A stretch of 64,000 nt of DNA from Desulfopila aestuarii DSM 18488 (GTDB lineage Bacteria; Desulfobacterota; Desulfobulbia; Desulfobulbales; Desulfocapsaceae). Location of the stretch: contig CAMBBS010000016.1 in assembly GCA_945863875.1 (NCBI GenBank), forward strand, positions 1 to 64,000. Direction: 5' to 3'. Shown here in pieces: positions 15,816-24,761 of this stretch. Both the position numbers and the translations under genes were made by a program. The first letter of the stretch is position 1; each line of letters starts with the position of its first letter. The notes beneath the pieces were generated by a model. The model was given only the letters and a program-made list of their open reading frames with translations. It made no database searches and had not been told where the DNA came from.

Positions 15816-17747
15816 TCAGGATTTTTTTCTGAGAATCCGCTTGTCACCAATGCGCATGGTGACCTTTATTCGATCAAGATACTCCATGATCGGAATGGAG
15901 AACTTCCGGGTGAGTCCGGTCAATTCCTTGAATGCCGGGGCGTCGATTTCGCCGTTTTTTTCCATATAGGCGATAACCGAGGCAACGAGCGGCTCGAGCA
16001 TTTCCTTCTCATAATAGAGTGACTCGCTGATCTTCAACAATTTACCGTCGCGCAATTGAAGATCGAGAACATCTTTCACCAGGCGGTCCGGATATTCGGC
16101 AAATCGTTCCATGGTCTCTTTCAGTGTCGGCGTGGAAAGACCTTTTTCCCGATACCAGTCGCTCAGTTCCCGGCGCAGCTGTTCCTCGTCGGCCTTCAAG
16201 GCCACCTGATGCCCGGCCATGCGCACCGCTGACTCTTCCTGCACGACAATAGATTTTTTAATGAGGTCATTGATGCAGTAGTTAAATACTTTCAGATCGA
16301 CTTTTCGGCCAAGACTGGTGCGCAGTTCTTCCTTGGCCAGCCCTGCCTGCAGAGGATTTTTCTGGTGATAGGCCTGGAGATGGTCAACCAGCATCGCCTT
16401 GATCTTCTCGGCTATTTCGACCACCACATAGCGCTGGGTGGCGGAATCGACAACGACCATTTTCCTGGTGGAAAGAGGCTCGTTCAGGGCTTTTTTCAGA
16501 TGTTTGCCGAACAGCCCCAGGCGAATGCCGAGCTCATCGGCGGTCAGGCCGCGCTCCCTGCTCTCTCGAAGAAAGAACAGTGCCTTCTCTTCAATGGTAG
16601 CGTCCTGGAGGATTGCCAGCACTTCCCGATTATAGCGGCGATCACCTTCACCAAGTCGTTTTCGTTTGCGTGGAGAAACATTGCCAAGCACCATGCCCCC
16701 GCCGATGGTTGCCACCGGAGAATAGCTGCGGATAACATAACGGTCGCCAGGCCATACTGCGACCTTGTCTTCCAGCAATACCTGAATGACCGCCTCATCA
16801 CCCGGCTGCAGCTCATCACGGTCCAGGAGAGACACCCGGCCGATAATTTCCGCCGTACCCAGGTGGACTCGCACTCTGGCCCGGTGCTTCATCGGTTTGA
16901 CGTTCGATGCCAGGTAGAGAAACTGGCAGTCGAGCATGTAATTAGCCTGCAGGGTTTCCGGTGGCGCAAGGACCATCCCTCTTGCAATATCGGCGACATC
17001 AACACCCTGGAGATTAATCGCCGTTCGGTGTCCGGCCTCCACTTCGTTCACCGCTTCGGAATGGACCTGGATGCCCCGTATTTTGGCGATCTTTTCCGTC
17101 GGATAAATACGCAGATCATCTCCTACGGCGGTTCTGCCGGAAATCGACGTCCCGGTTACCACCGAGCCAAAACCCTTCATGGCAAATATGCGATCGACGG
17201 ATAGACGGAACGGCCCGAAAACTTCATGAAAATTAAAATTTCTGACTATCGTGTCCAGTTCCCCAAGGACAAGATCGATACCTTCCCCGGTGACGGACGA
17301 TACATTGATGATCGGCGCACCTTCGAGAAAGCTGCCTGCACAGAAATCCTCTATCTCATCGTTGACCATCTCCAGCCATTCCGGCTCGACCATATCCTTT
17401 TTGGTGACGATGATAATGCCCTGCTTAACGCCCATCAGACGGCATATCTCAAAATGTTCGATGGTCTGCGGCATGATACCCTCATCGGCAGCAACGATAA
17501 AGGCGAGAATATCGATGCCCGAAACACCGGAGACCATGGTCTTGATAAACTTTTCATGGCCCGGCACATCGACTATTCCGATCCGATGCCCGCAGGGAAG
17601 ATCGAGAAACGCGAAGCCCAGCTCTATAGTGATGCCCCGTTGTTTTTCCTCTTTGAGACGATCCGTCTCAAAACCGGTCAGGGCACGAATAAAGCTTGTT
17701 TTTCCATGGTCAACATGGCCGGCGGTACCAAGAACAATTTCACGCAT
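15816..17747 (-). CDS. selB: Selenocysteine-specific elongation factor
   Basis: 643 residues. The GTPase starts VLGTAGHVDHGKTSFIRALTG (G1) and continues DRLKEEKQRGITIELGFAFL (G2), DVPGHEKFIKTM (G3) and TKKDMV (G4). Three beta-barrel domains and C-terminal winged-helix repeats (FFLRESRERGLTADELG to the C-terminus) bind the SECIS hairpin. It delivers Sec-tRNA to UGA codons, so this genome makes selenoproteins. No selA, selC, selD or selenoprotein was found in this window. It converges on tilS. Confidence 0.95.
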   Translation of the reverse strand: MREIVLGTAGHVDHGKTSFIRALTGFETDRLKEEKQRGITIELGFAFLDLPCGHRIGIVDVPGHEKFIKTMVSGVSGIDILAFIVAADEGIMPQTIEHFEICRLMGVKQGIIIVTKKDMVEPEWLEMVNDEIEDFCAGSFLEGAPIINVSSVTGEGIDLVLGELDTIVRNFNFHEVFGPFRLSVDRIFAMKGFGSVVTGTSISGRTAVGDDLRIYPTEKIAKIRGIQVHSEAVNEVEAGHRTAINLQGVDVADIARGMVLAPPETLQANYMLDCQFLYLASNVKPMKHRARVRVHLGTAEIIGRVSLLDRDELQPGDEAVIQVLLEDKVAVWPGDRYVIRSYSPVATIGGGMVLGNVSPRKRKRLGEGDRRYNREVLAILQDATIEEKALFFLRESRERGLTADELGIRLGLFGKHLKKALNEPLSTRKMVVVDSATQRYVVVEIAEKIKAMLVDHLQAYHQKNPLQAGLAKEELRTSLGRKVDLKVFNYCINDLIKKSIVVQEESAVRMAGHQVALKADEEQLRRELSDWYREKGLSTPTLKETMERFAEYPDRLVKDVLDLQLRDGKLLKISESLYYEKEMLEPLVASVIAYMEKNGEIDAPAFKELTGLTRKFSIPIMEYLDRIKVTMRIGDKRILRKKS

Positions 17748-17855
17748 ATATTCGACAACAGGGGGAAAAAGGAAAAATTACTGGGTTGGCCGTTGACCAC
17801 CAATCGCCTGAACAGGATTTTGGTGATGCCTGACGGTCCCAAGACTATACAAACG

Positions 17856-18482
17856 CTATATAAACGGATTTACGCGTTTTTCTTCACCAAGTGTTGACTT
17901 GTGGCCTCCGTAGCCATGGCCGGGCCAGACTATCGTTTCGCCAGGCAACACCAGCAGTTTGGTGCGGATGGAAGTAAGCAGTGCTTCGTGTGAACCTCCT
18001 GGAAAATCAGTTCTGCCAAGTCCGCCGACAAAAAGGGTATCTCCGGTGATCAGGTCAGGTGCGTTGTACAGACACATCCCGCCTGGAGTATGCCCAGGGG
18101 TATGCAGCACCTTCAATTTTACTTCACCGATGGTGATTTCATCTCCCTCGGCAACTTTGAGGTCGGCAGGCGGCGATGGTTCAAGGCCGAGCATGGAAAA
18201 ATATTTTTCCACCTCCGGTCGACCAAAAAAGAGTGCATCGGCTTCATGCATGACAATTTTTGCGCCTGTGGCCTGCTGCATCCTCCGGTTGCCGCAGACG
18301 TGATCCGGATGCCCATGGGTGGCAATGATATATTCGACGCTTACCCCCATTTTTTTAACCTCGGAGAGGATTTTATCCTCATCCCCGCCAGGATCGATGA
18401 TCGCCGCTTTTTTGGTCTTCTCACATGCCACTATATAGCAGCACACAGCCATCGACCCAACGATAAGTTGTTTTATTATCAT
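17856..18482 (-). CDS. MBL-fold metallo-hydrolase (glyoxalase II-like)
   Basis: 208 residues with the complete zinc-ligand set of the glyoxalase II-like group: ATHGHPDHVCG (about 58-66), HTPGHTPGGMCLY, TGDTLFVGGLGRTDFPGG and WPGHGYGGHKS. It probably hydrolyses a thioester or similar small substrate. The start is uncertain: MIIKQLIVG at 18482 is the usual beginning, but no good ribosome site is visible; another ATG at 18503 and a frame open to 18635 would overlap the mrp gene. Confidence 0.85.
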   Translation of the reverse strand: MIIKQLIVGSMAVCCYIVACEKTKKAAIIDPGGDEDKILSEVKKMGVSVEYIIATHGHPDHVCGNRRMQQATGAKIVMHEADALFFGRPEVEKYFSMLGLEPSPPADLKVAEGDEITIGEVKLKVLHTPGHTPGGMCLYNAPDLITGDTLFVGGLGRTDFPGGSHEALLTSIRTKLLVLPGETIVWPGHGYGGHKSTLGEEKRVNPFI

Positions 18483-18592
18483 AGTATTTTCAGAAAAGTG
18501 CATGGTGAAAACAAGGTCGGCAACCACGATAGGTGATGCCGGCCTTGTTTTTATCCGGTTTTGAAAACCTTGTAGAAAAAGCGATTCGTCTT

Positions 18593-19531
18593 TTAGTTCT
18601 TGGCGTGCGAAGGACAGCTGCCGCCGCATGCACAACCGCTATCGACGGACGCCATTTTCAATGGGGCGGCAACGGCGACCGGGGGCAGGCGAATTTCGAT
18701 CGACTTCACTACTTCGGCAAAGGCATGGGTGGCCGGGCTATCGGCATCTGAAGATAAATAGGGCGTGCCATCATCTCCGGCCAGAACAACCTGGGGGTCC
18801 ATGGGAATCTTGCCGAGAAAGGGCAGGTCCAGCTCCCGGGCCAGACTTTCCCCGCCACCGGATTTGAAGATATCTACGGTCTTGCTGCAATGCGGACAGA
18901 CGAAACCGGACATATTTTCAATGACGCCGACTATTTCCACCTTAACGGTTTTACAAAAATTAATCGATTTACGGACATCGGCCAGAGCAACCTGCTGCGG
19001 CGTCGTCACCACTATCGCCTTGACGTTGGGAATAGTCTGGGCGACTGACAAAGGCTCATCCCCTGTACCGGGAGGGGCATCGATGATCAGATAATCGAGT
19101 TCGCCCCAATCCATATCCGAGATAAACTGCCGAATGGCCTGAATTTTCAGCGGGCCACGCCAGATTATCGCTTCATCTCGGTCCCGCATCATATATTCGA
19201 GGGAAACTACCTTCAGGTTGTCGTTATATTTAAGCGGTGGAACCAGTGCATTTTTCGTTGCAGGAGCCTCAATATTTCCTTTCATATTGAGCATACGAAC
19301 AACATCGGGCCCATGGATATCGACATCCATAAGACCGACCTGATATCCCTTATTGGCCAGACCAAGCGCCAGGTTGACGGAGACTGTCGATTTTCCGACA
19401 CCGCCTTTGCCGCTCATCACTAAAATCTTATTTTTAATCTTTCCAAGAGACATTTTTATCGCAACTTCCTGCTGTGCAGCAGCAGCTTGCTGTGATTCCT
19501 GTGAGCTACAGGATCCTCCACATTCAGCCAT
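18593..19531 (-). CDS. mrp: Mrp/NBP35-type iron-sulfur carrier ATPase
   Basis: 312 residues. The deviant Walker A ILVMSGKGGVGKSTVSVNLAL and GLMDVDIHGPDVVRML identify Mrp/ApbC. FVCPHCSKTVDIF supplies the CxxC that holds a bridging 4Fe-4S cluster between subunits. Unlike the minimal form it also has Cys in the N-terminus (ECGGSCSS) and a C-terminal CACGGSC. It probably assembles or carries clusters for apo-enzymes. GAGGAGG precedes the ATG. It diverges from ftsY. Confidence 0.92.
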   Translation of the reverse strand: MAECGGSCSSQESQQAAAAQQEVAIKMSLGKIKNKILVMSGKGGVGKSTVSVNLALGLANKGYQVGLMDVDIHGPDVVRMLNMKGNIEAPATKNALVPPLKYNDNLKVVSLEYMMRDRDEAIIWRGPLKIQAIRQFISDMDWGELDYLIIDAPPGTGDEPLSVAQTIPNVKAIVVTTPQQVALADVRKSINFCKTVKVEIVGVIENMSGFVCPHCSKTVDIFKSGGGESLARELDLPFLGKIPMDPQVVLAGDDGTPYLSSDADSPATHAFAEVVKSIEIRLPPVAVAAPLKMASVDSGCACGGSCPSHAKN

Positions 19532-19741
19532 TTTACATCCTCCTCAACGAGATCATAATAAACAATATTTCAACGAACTGACTGTTCCAGTCAGATAATG
19601 CCATTCAGAAAAAACAACACCCACTACAGTAATGCCGTTCACTTATAATGCAATCACTTTCCTGCGTGCGCAAAATGCACCAGATAGAATAAGCAGAGGA
19701 GCCAACACCGCAGATCGCATATTTCCACGACTTACTTTTTG

Positions 19742-19770
19742 TTGCTTTCTTTCACTTCTCTACGTAATAT
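19742..19770 (+). promoter_or_regulatory. Probable ftsY promoter
   Basis: TTGCTT (19742-19747) and TAATAT (19765-19770) are 17 bases apart, 60 bases before the ftsY ATG. The rest of the mrp-ftsY gap (19532-19829) holds a perfect dyad CTGACTG-TTC-CAGTCAG (19578-19594) near the mrp side and two AATGCC(A/G)TTCA direct repeats, but no gene. Confidence 0.35.
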
Positions 19771-19829
19771 GAGAAATTGTCCCTAAATAAATACTCACTT
19801 CTCCCGACAAACTATTCCAGGAATAAACA

Positions 19830-21116
19830 ATGCTAGGTTGGTTTAAGAAAAAATTCACAAAACAAGCGCCGGTCCCGCCCTTGGAAGAGACGCCTGTCGA
19901 TGACATCAGCACTGATACACCTTTTTCTGAACATGAGCAATCTGAAAGCGAAGCAGAACCAGCCCCCGACCTTCCACTTCCTCGGCTCGAGGCTCATGAC
20001 GTGGCCGCCCCCCCTGCTATCGCAGCCGCAACAACTGAACCGACCGTCGCGGCAGAAGCGGAGCCATCAGCGGCAGCCGAACCGGTGGTATCCGCGCCAT
20101 CCGGTGAACCGGAAGCAGAAAAGCCTCTAAAGATCGTTAAGGAATCTGCTGTTTTGAGCCCGGTCGGTAAACAGAAGTCCCTCTTCTCCCGACTCACCGA
20201 GAAACTCGGCAAGACAAGAGAGACCTTTACCTACCAGCTGGACGCGCTGTTTCTCGGCAAAAAAGAGATCGATGGTGCCATGCTCGATGACCTCGAAGAG
20301 ATCCTTATAACTGCCGACCTGGGGGTGGCCACCGCTCGGAACCTGCTCGAAAGTGCCCGGCGCAAGGTGAAGAGAAAAGAGCTGTACGACCCCAGCTCCC
20401 TCAAAGAAACCCTGAAGGTACAGATCAAAAACCTTATTGCGGAAAACGACCGGGACGCCTCGCTGGTCATGCCCGACGCAGGTCCCTTTGTTATTATGGT
20501 CATCGGCGTCAACGGGGTAGGCAAAACAACCACCATCGGGAAAATAGCCAAAAAATTTCAACAGACGGGCAATTCGGTCATGCTCGTTGCCGGCGACACC
20601 TTTCGCGCAGCGGCGGTCTCCCAGCTGAAAATCTGGGGCGAGCGAAGCAACGTACCGGTTATTGCCCACAAAGACGGCGCCGATCCCTCCTCGGTGGTCT
20701 TTGATGCACTGGGCATCGCCCAGGCGAAAAATATCGATGTTGTTCTCGTCGATACGGCCGGACGAATGCATACCAAAGATAATCTGATGGAAGAACTGAA
20801 AAAAATCAAACGGGTCATGGCCAAGAAACTGCCAGGCGCGCCACATGAAATCATGCTGGTCATCGACGCCACCACCGGCCAGAATGGCATATCCCAGGCC
20901 CGGCTCTTTGATGATGCGGTGGGCGTCACCGGCATTACCCTCACCAAGCTCGACGGCACCTCCAAGGGCGGCATCGTCGTCAACATCTGCAAAGAAATGA
21001 AGATTCCCATCCGCTTTATTGGTATCGGAGAAAAAATGAGCGATCTCAGAGACTTCGATGCCGATGAATTCGTCGATGCTCTTTTCCACAGCAATTCAAA
21101 CAAGTCAGACCAATAA
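19830..21116 (+). CDS. ftsY: Signal recognition particle receptor FtsY
   Basis: 428 residues. An acidic, Ala/Glu/Pro-rich A domain (about 15-105) precedes the NG domain: LDALFLGKKEIDGAMLDDLEEILITADLG (N domain), VNGVGKTTTIGKIAKKF (P-loop), GDTFRAAAVSQLKIW, DTAGRMHTKDNLM and TKLDGTSKGGIVVN. It docks ribosome-SRP complexes at the inner membrane for co-translational insertion. The long acidic A domain is normal for Gram-negative FtsY. The DjlA-like gene follows 20 bases later. Confidence 0.97.
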   Translation: MLGWFKKKFTKQAPVPPLEETPVDDISTDTPFSEHEQSESEAEPAPDLPLPRLEAHDVAAPPAIAAATTEPTVAAEAEPSAAAEPVVSAPSGEPEAEKPLKIVKESAVLSPVGKQKSLFSRLTEKLGKTRETFTYQLDALFLGKKEIDGAMLDDLEEILITADLGVATARNLLESARRKVKRKELYDPSSLKETLKVQIKNLIAENDRDASLVMPDAGPFVIMVIGVNGVGKTTTIGKIAKKFQQTGNSVMLVAGDTFRAAAVSQLKIWGERSNVPVIAHKDGADPSSVVFDALGIAQAKNIDVVLVDTAGRMHTKDNLMEELKKIKRVMAKKLPGAPHEIMLVIDATTGQNGISQARLFDDAVGVTGITLTKLDGTSKGGIVVNICKEMKIPIRFIGIGEKMSDLRDFDADEFVDALFHSNSNKSDQ

Positions 21117-21136
21117 AATAACCCCTCCAGCCTATC

Positions 21137-21967
21137 ATGCAATATCAACGACAGCAGCAACCCGGTTGCGGCGGATGTTTGCTCATAGCCCTCCTGATTG
21201 TTTTTATATCCGGAGGCGCTCCCGCCCTTATCTCCTTTCTCGGCACCCTTATCTATACCGGGCTGGCCGGAATATTGCTTTTTGTCGCCCTGTTCTTCGG
21301 GTTTTCCTTCTGGGTACGGAAAAAAGTTGCCACCTATGAGCAGTCCCAGTCGGAGAGCCATAACCGCTTCGTCTGGCTCCTCGTCCATATTCTTATCCAT
21401 ACGGCAAAAATAGATGGGCAGATCACCAGGGATGAAGTCCAGACCATTCATCGTTTTTTCCAATACAATCTGCGCTATAGTCAGACGCAGATGCACTGGG
21501 TCAAGGAACTGATAAAAGAGGCGACCAACTCGACCCAGTCCCTTGACGCGCTGCTGCAGGAGTTTCAATCTACCTTCGCCTACGAACCGAGACTTATCCT
21601 GCTCGAGCTCGTCTATCAGGTTCTCTTCACCAAGACGACTGTATCCGAAGACGAGCTGAAAGTTGCCCGTTATATCGCTTTCTACCTCAATGTTGCCGAA
21701 TACGACCAGCGCACCATCGAGGCGAAATACCGCTACCGGCAGCAGCACGGCACCGCCACCGGCGGCCGGGACATGGCTGGACAGCACTATGCCACCCTTG
21801 GCCTGGAAAATGGGGCGAGCAAGGAAGAAATCAAAAAGGCGTATCGCAAGCTCAGCATGCAGTATCATCCGGATAAGGTCAGGCATCTCGGCGATGAATT
21901 CAGGACCGTTGCCGAAGAAAAAATGAAGGAAATCAACGCTGCCTACGATTTTTTCAAAAAGCAGTAG
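21137..21967 (+). CDS. DjlA-like membrane protein, TerB plus DnaJ domain
   Basis: 276 residues. Two adjacent hydrophobic segments (about 12-60) anchor the protein. Residues about 70-190 resemble a TerB-like helical domain (LVHILIHTAKIDGQITRDEVQTIHRFF). The C-terminal J domain has the essential HPD (SMQYHPDKVRHLG, about 245) and the NAAYDFFKK ending. This is the layout of DjlA co-chaperones, which stimulate DnaK at the inner membrane. The position after ftsY suggests a link to membrane protein biogenesis, by inference. The start ATG has a weak ribosome site. Confidence 0.85.
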   Translation: MQYQRQQQPGCGGCLLIALLIVFISGGAPALISFLGTLIYTGLAGILLFVALFFGFSFWVRKKVATYEQSQSESHNRFVWLLVHILIHTAKIDGQITRDEVQTIHRFFQYNLRYSQTQMHWVKELIKEATNSTQSLDALLQEFQSTFAYEPRLILLELVYQVLFTKTTVSEDELKVARYIAFYLNVAEYDQRTIEAKYRYRQQHGTATGGRDMAGQHYATLGLENGASKEEIKKAYRKLSMQYHPDKVRHLGDEFRTVAEEKMKEINAAYDFFKKQ

Positions 21968-22046
21968 CTTCCGGCAGGGCTCGCTAGTATTTTTCTACAT
22001 TTCGCACAGACTGTGTTTAATAAAGCGTTTTTTAAGGAGATATAGA

Positions 22047-23234
22047 ATGGCCGTTGCAGATAAAATGAGAGTATTTGCCGAGAAATCCTCCTGGATACGG
22101 AAAATGTTTGAGGAAGGGGCGAAGATGAAGGCCACCCATGGCGCGGAGAACGTTTTCGACTTCAGTCTCGGCAATCCCGACGCCCCTCCGCCGCCGAAAT
22201 TTGACGAGGTTCTCCGGGAAATCGTCCAGAACACCAGCCCCGGCATGCATACCTACATGCCGAACGGCGGCTACCCCTGGGTGCGTCAGACCATTGCCGG
22301 CCGGATGTCCACCGAACAGGAGATGGCCATCACTGAGGGCGACATGCTTATGACCTGCGGCGCCGCCGGCGGTCTCAATGTCGTGCTGAAGGCAATCCTC
22401 AATCCGGGTGACGAGGTGCTCATTCTCGCGCCCTGTTTGGTCGAATACGGTATCTACATCGACAACCATGGCGGGATAAGCAAAACTGTCGCCACCGATG
22501 GTCACTTCAACCTTGATTTGTCGGCAATCGAAGCGGCACTTACCAGCAATACCAAAGCAATTATCATCAACTCCCCCAATAACCCCTGCGGGCAGATCTA
22601 TAGCAAAGAGTCGCTGGGGGCACTCGGCAGACTGCTTGAAGAGGCCTCGGTAAAATTGGCCACCTCCATTTACCTGATCGGGGATGAATCCTATCGGAAG
22701 ATTGTTTTTGACGGACATGTGGTACCGAGTATTTTTACTGCCTACGCCAACAGTATTGTCGTCTCCTCGTATTCAAAAGGCCTGTCCCTGCCGGGGGAAC
22801 GTATCGGCTACCTGGCTGTGCATCCGGAAATTGACGGGAAGACCGAGCTCCTCAATGCACTGACCCTGGCCAACCGGATTCTCGGTTTTGTCAATGCCCC
22901 GGCGCTTATGCAGCGGGTGGTCGCCGAACTGCAGGACGTCACGGTCGACACCTCGAGTTATGCCCGGAGAAAGGAAATCATCTGCACGATCCTAGGTGAT
23001 GCCGGCTTCAGCTTCACCGAACCCAAAGGCGCCTTCTACGTCTTCCCGAAGACACCTCTTGCCGACGATGTGGCCTTTGTCGCCCTCTTGCAGGAGGAGA
23101 AAATTCTCGCCGTCCCTGGCGTCGGCTTTGGGACACCGGGACATATGCGGATTGCCTTCTGTGTTCCCGACGATGTCATCAAGAGATCGGCGGCGGGCTT
23201 CAAACGGGCCGTTGCCAAAGCCCTTGCCCTGTAG
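22047..23234 (+). CDS. PLP-dependent class I/II aminotransferase
   Basis: 395 residues of fold type I: VFDFSLGNPDAPPP, YMPNGGYPWVRQTIA, IIINSPNNPCGQIYS and the Schiff-base lysine in VVSSYSKGLSLPGERIGYLA. C-terminal RIAFCVPDDVIKRSA is typical of aspartate/alanine-type aminotransferases. Substrate not predictable. A strong AAGGAG precedes the ATG. A perfect terminator follows. Confidence 0.9.
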   Translation: MAVADKMRVFAEKSSWIRKMFEEGAKMKATHGAENVFDFSLGNPDAPPPPKFDEVLREIVQNTSPGMHTYMPNGGYPWVRQTIAGRMSTEQEMAITEGDMLMTCGAAGGLNVVLKAILNPGDEVLILAPCLVEYGIYIDNHGGISKTVATDGHFNLDLSAIEAALTSNTKAIIINSPNNPCGQIYSKESLGALGRLLEEASVKLATSIYLIGDESYRKIVFDGHVVPSIFTAYANSIVVSSYSKGLSLPGERIGYLAVHPEIDGKTELLNALTLANRILGFVNAPALMQRVVAELQDVTVDTSSYARRKEIICTILGDAGFSFTEPKGAFYVFPKTPLADDVAFVALLQEEKILAVPGVGFGTPGHMRIAFCVPDDVIKRSAAGFKRAVAKALAL

Positions 23235-23267
23235 ATAAAACTGCCAGAACGAAGGTGCTAGAACGGG

Positions 23268-23311
23268 AGCGGGGCAGAGTCTGAACGACTCTGCCCCGCT
23301 GTTATTTTTTC
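23268..23311 (+). terminator. Strong Rho-independent terminator
   Basis: AGCGGGGCAGAGTC (23268-23281) pairs over 14 bases with GACTCTGCCCCGCT (23287-23300) around a 5-base loop, then GTTATTTTTT. It ends the aminotransferase gene and also sits directly behind the convergent der stop codon, where it lacks a T run. Confidence 0.92.
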
Positions 23312-24654
23312 TCCCCTCGCTGTTCGGATTTATCCTTGAAGAAAAGTTGGATAGGGACCTTGTCCAGGCCGAGCCCCTCGCGGAAACGGTTGGTCAGATA
23401 GCGCTCGTAGGAAAAATGCACCCCTTTGTAACTGTTAGTCATAACAACAAATTTAGGGGGGCACGTGCCGACCTGGGCGGTATAGTAGAATTTAAGCCGT
23501 TTGTTCTTATAAATCGGCGGCGAATGTTGCTCAACCGCCTCGCGCAGCAATCGGTTCAAGGCCGAAGTGGGAAACGTGGCCGAATATTGCCGGTACACGG
23601 AGCCGATGACGGGAAAAAGACGTTTTATGCCATAGCCGGTCACGGCAGAGACGTTCAAAATGGGGGCAAAGCCGACAAAGGGCAAGGCCCGGCCAACTTC
23701 CATCATGATCGCTTCCTGGCGCTTTTTATCGTTTTGCACCAGATCCCACTTATTCACCAGCACAATGAGCCCTCTTCCTTCGTCCAGGACGTAGCCGATG
23801 ACCTTGGTGTCCTGTTCGGTAATGCCCTCATCGGCGTCGATGAGTACCACCGCCACGTCACATCTGGCCATGGCGGCAAGGGATTTGAGGATACTGAATT
23901 TTTCCAGCTTCTCGGTGGTCTTGCCCTTCCGACGGATACCGGCGGTATCGATAAACAGATAGCTGTAGTTACCGTGGGTGACCAGGGTATCGACACTGTC
24001 TCTTGTGGTACCGGAAATTTCCGAGACGACCATCCGATTTTCGCCAAGAATCATATTGATCATCGACGATTTCCCGACGTTCGGTCGACCGAAAAAGGCC
24101 ACCTTGACCGTCCCCTCAGGAAGCTCGATGCCAGCATCGTCACTTGGAAGAGCGGCACACAGCCCATCCATCAGTGTCCTGAAACCGTAACTGTGTTCGG
24201 CGGAAACGGACCATAGGTGATCAATGCCCAGCTCATAAAACTGGGCGAGCAGTTCCACCTCAACCTCCGGGCCATCAATTTTATTGACCAGGTAGAAGAC
24301 GGGCTTTTCCGTGCGGCGCAGCATCTTCACCACATCCCAGTCGGCGGGCGTCAATCCCTGTTTGCCGTCCATGAGAAACATGACGATGTCCGCTTCCTCG
24401 ATTGCCAGCATAGCCTGATCCCGGATATGCTGGACCATGGCATCTTCCGGATTGTCATCAAGTCCTCCGGTATCCACGAGAATAAAGGCTTTGTGTTCCC
24501 AGACCACCCGCTCGTAGTGACGGTCCCGGGTCACCCCCGGTGTCGGGTCGACCAGGGCCTTGCGCGACTTGGTAATCCTGTTGAAAAGTGTAGATTTGCC
24601 CACATTTGGCCGCCCGACAAGGGCGACGATGGGCAGATTGCTGGTCGATGACAT
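23302..24654 (-). CDS. der: Ribosome-assembly GTPase Der (EngA)
   Basis: 450 residues with two tandem GTPase domains: GRPNVGKSTLFNRITKSRKA (about 13) with DTGGLDD and NKIDGPE, and GRPNVGKSSMINMILGENR (about 190) with DTAGIRRKGK and NKWDLV. The KH-like C-terminal domain (LNRLLREAVEQHSPP...KLKFYYTAQVG) follows. It is essential for 50S ribosomal subunit maturation. The stop overlaps the T run of the terminator above. Confidence 0.97.
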   Translation of the reverse strand: MSSTSNLPIVALVGRPNVGKSTLFNRITKSRKALVDPTPGVTRDRHYERVVWEHKAFILVDTGGLDDNPEDAMVQHIRDQAMLAIEEADIVMFLMDGKQGLTPADWDVVKMLRRTEKPVFYLVNKIDGPEVEVELLAQFYELGIDHLWSVSAEHSYGFRTLMDGLCAALPSDDAGIELPEGTVKVAFFGRPNVGKSSMINMILGENRMVVSEISGTTRDSVDTLVTHGNYSYLFIDTAGIRRKGKTTEKLEKFSILKSLAAMARCDVAVVLIDADEGITEQDTKVIGYVLDEGRGLIVLVNKWDLVQNDKKRQEAIMMEVGRALPFVGFAPILNVSAVTGYGIKRLFPVIGSVYRQYSATFPTSALNRLLREAVEQHSPPIYKNKRLKFYYTAQVGTCPPKFVVMTNSYKGVHFSYERYLTNRFREGLGLDKVPIQLFFKDKSEQRGEKK

Positions 24655-24761
24655 AGTGTATCCTGTGTATTCCTACGAAAGCTCCATACGCTCGAAACGT
24701 GACAAAGCTGGTTGTTAAATGAGGGTCGGCAAAGCAGTTCCGCCATGAATTGTCTACTGTT

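Noticed and set aside
20127-21886. Long minus-strand frames of 320 and 442 residues opposite ftsY and the DjlA-like gene
   Set aside because: They mirror codon bias of the conserved plus-strand genes and show no domain; no ribosome sites.
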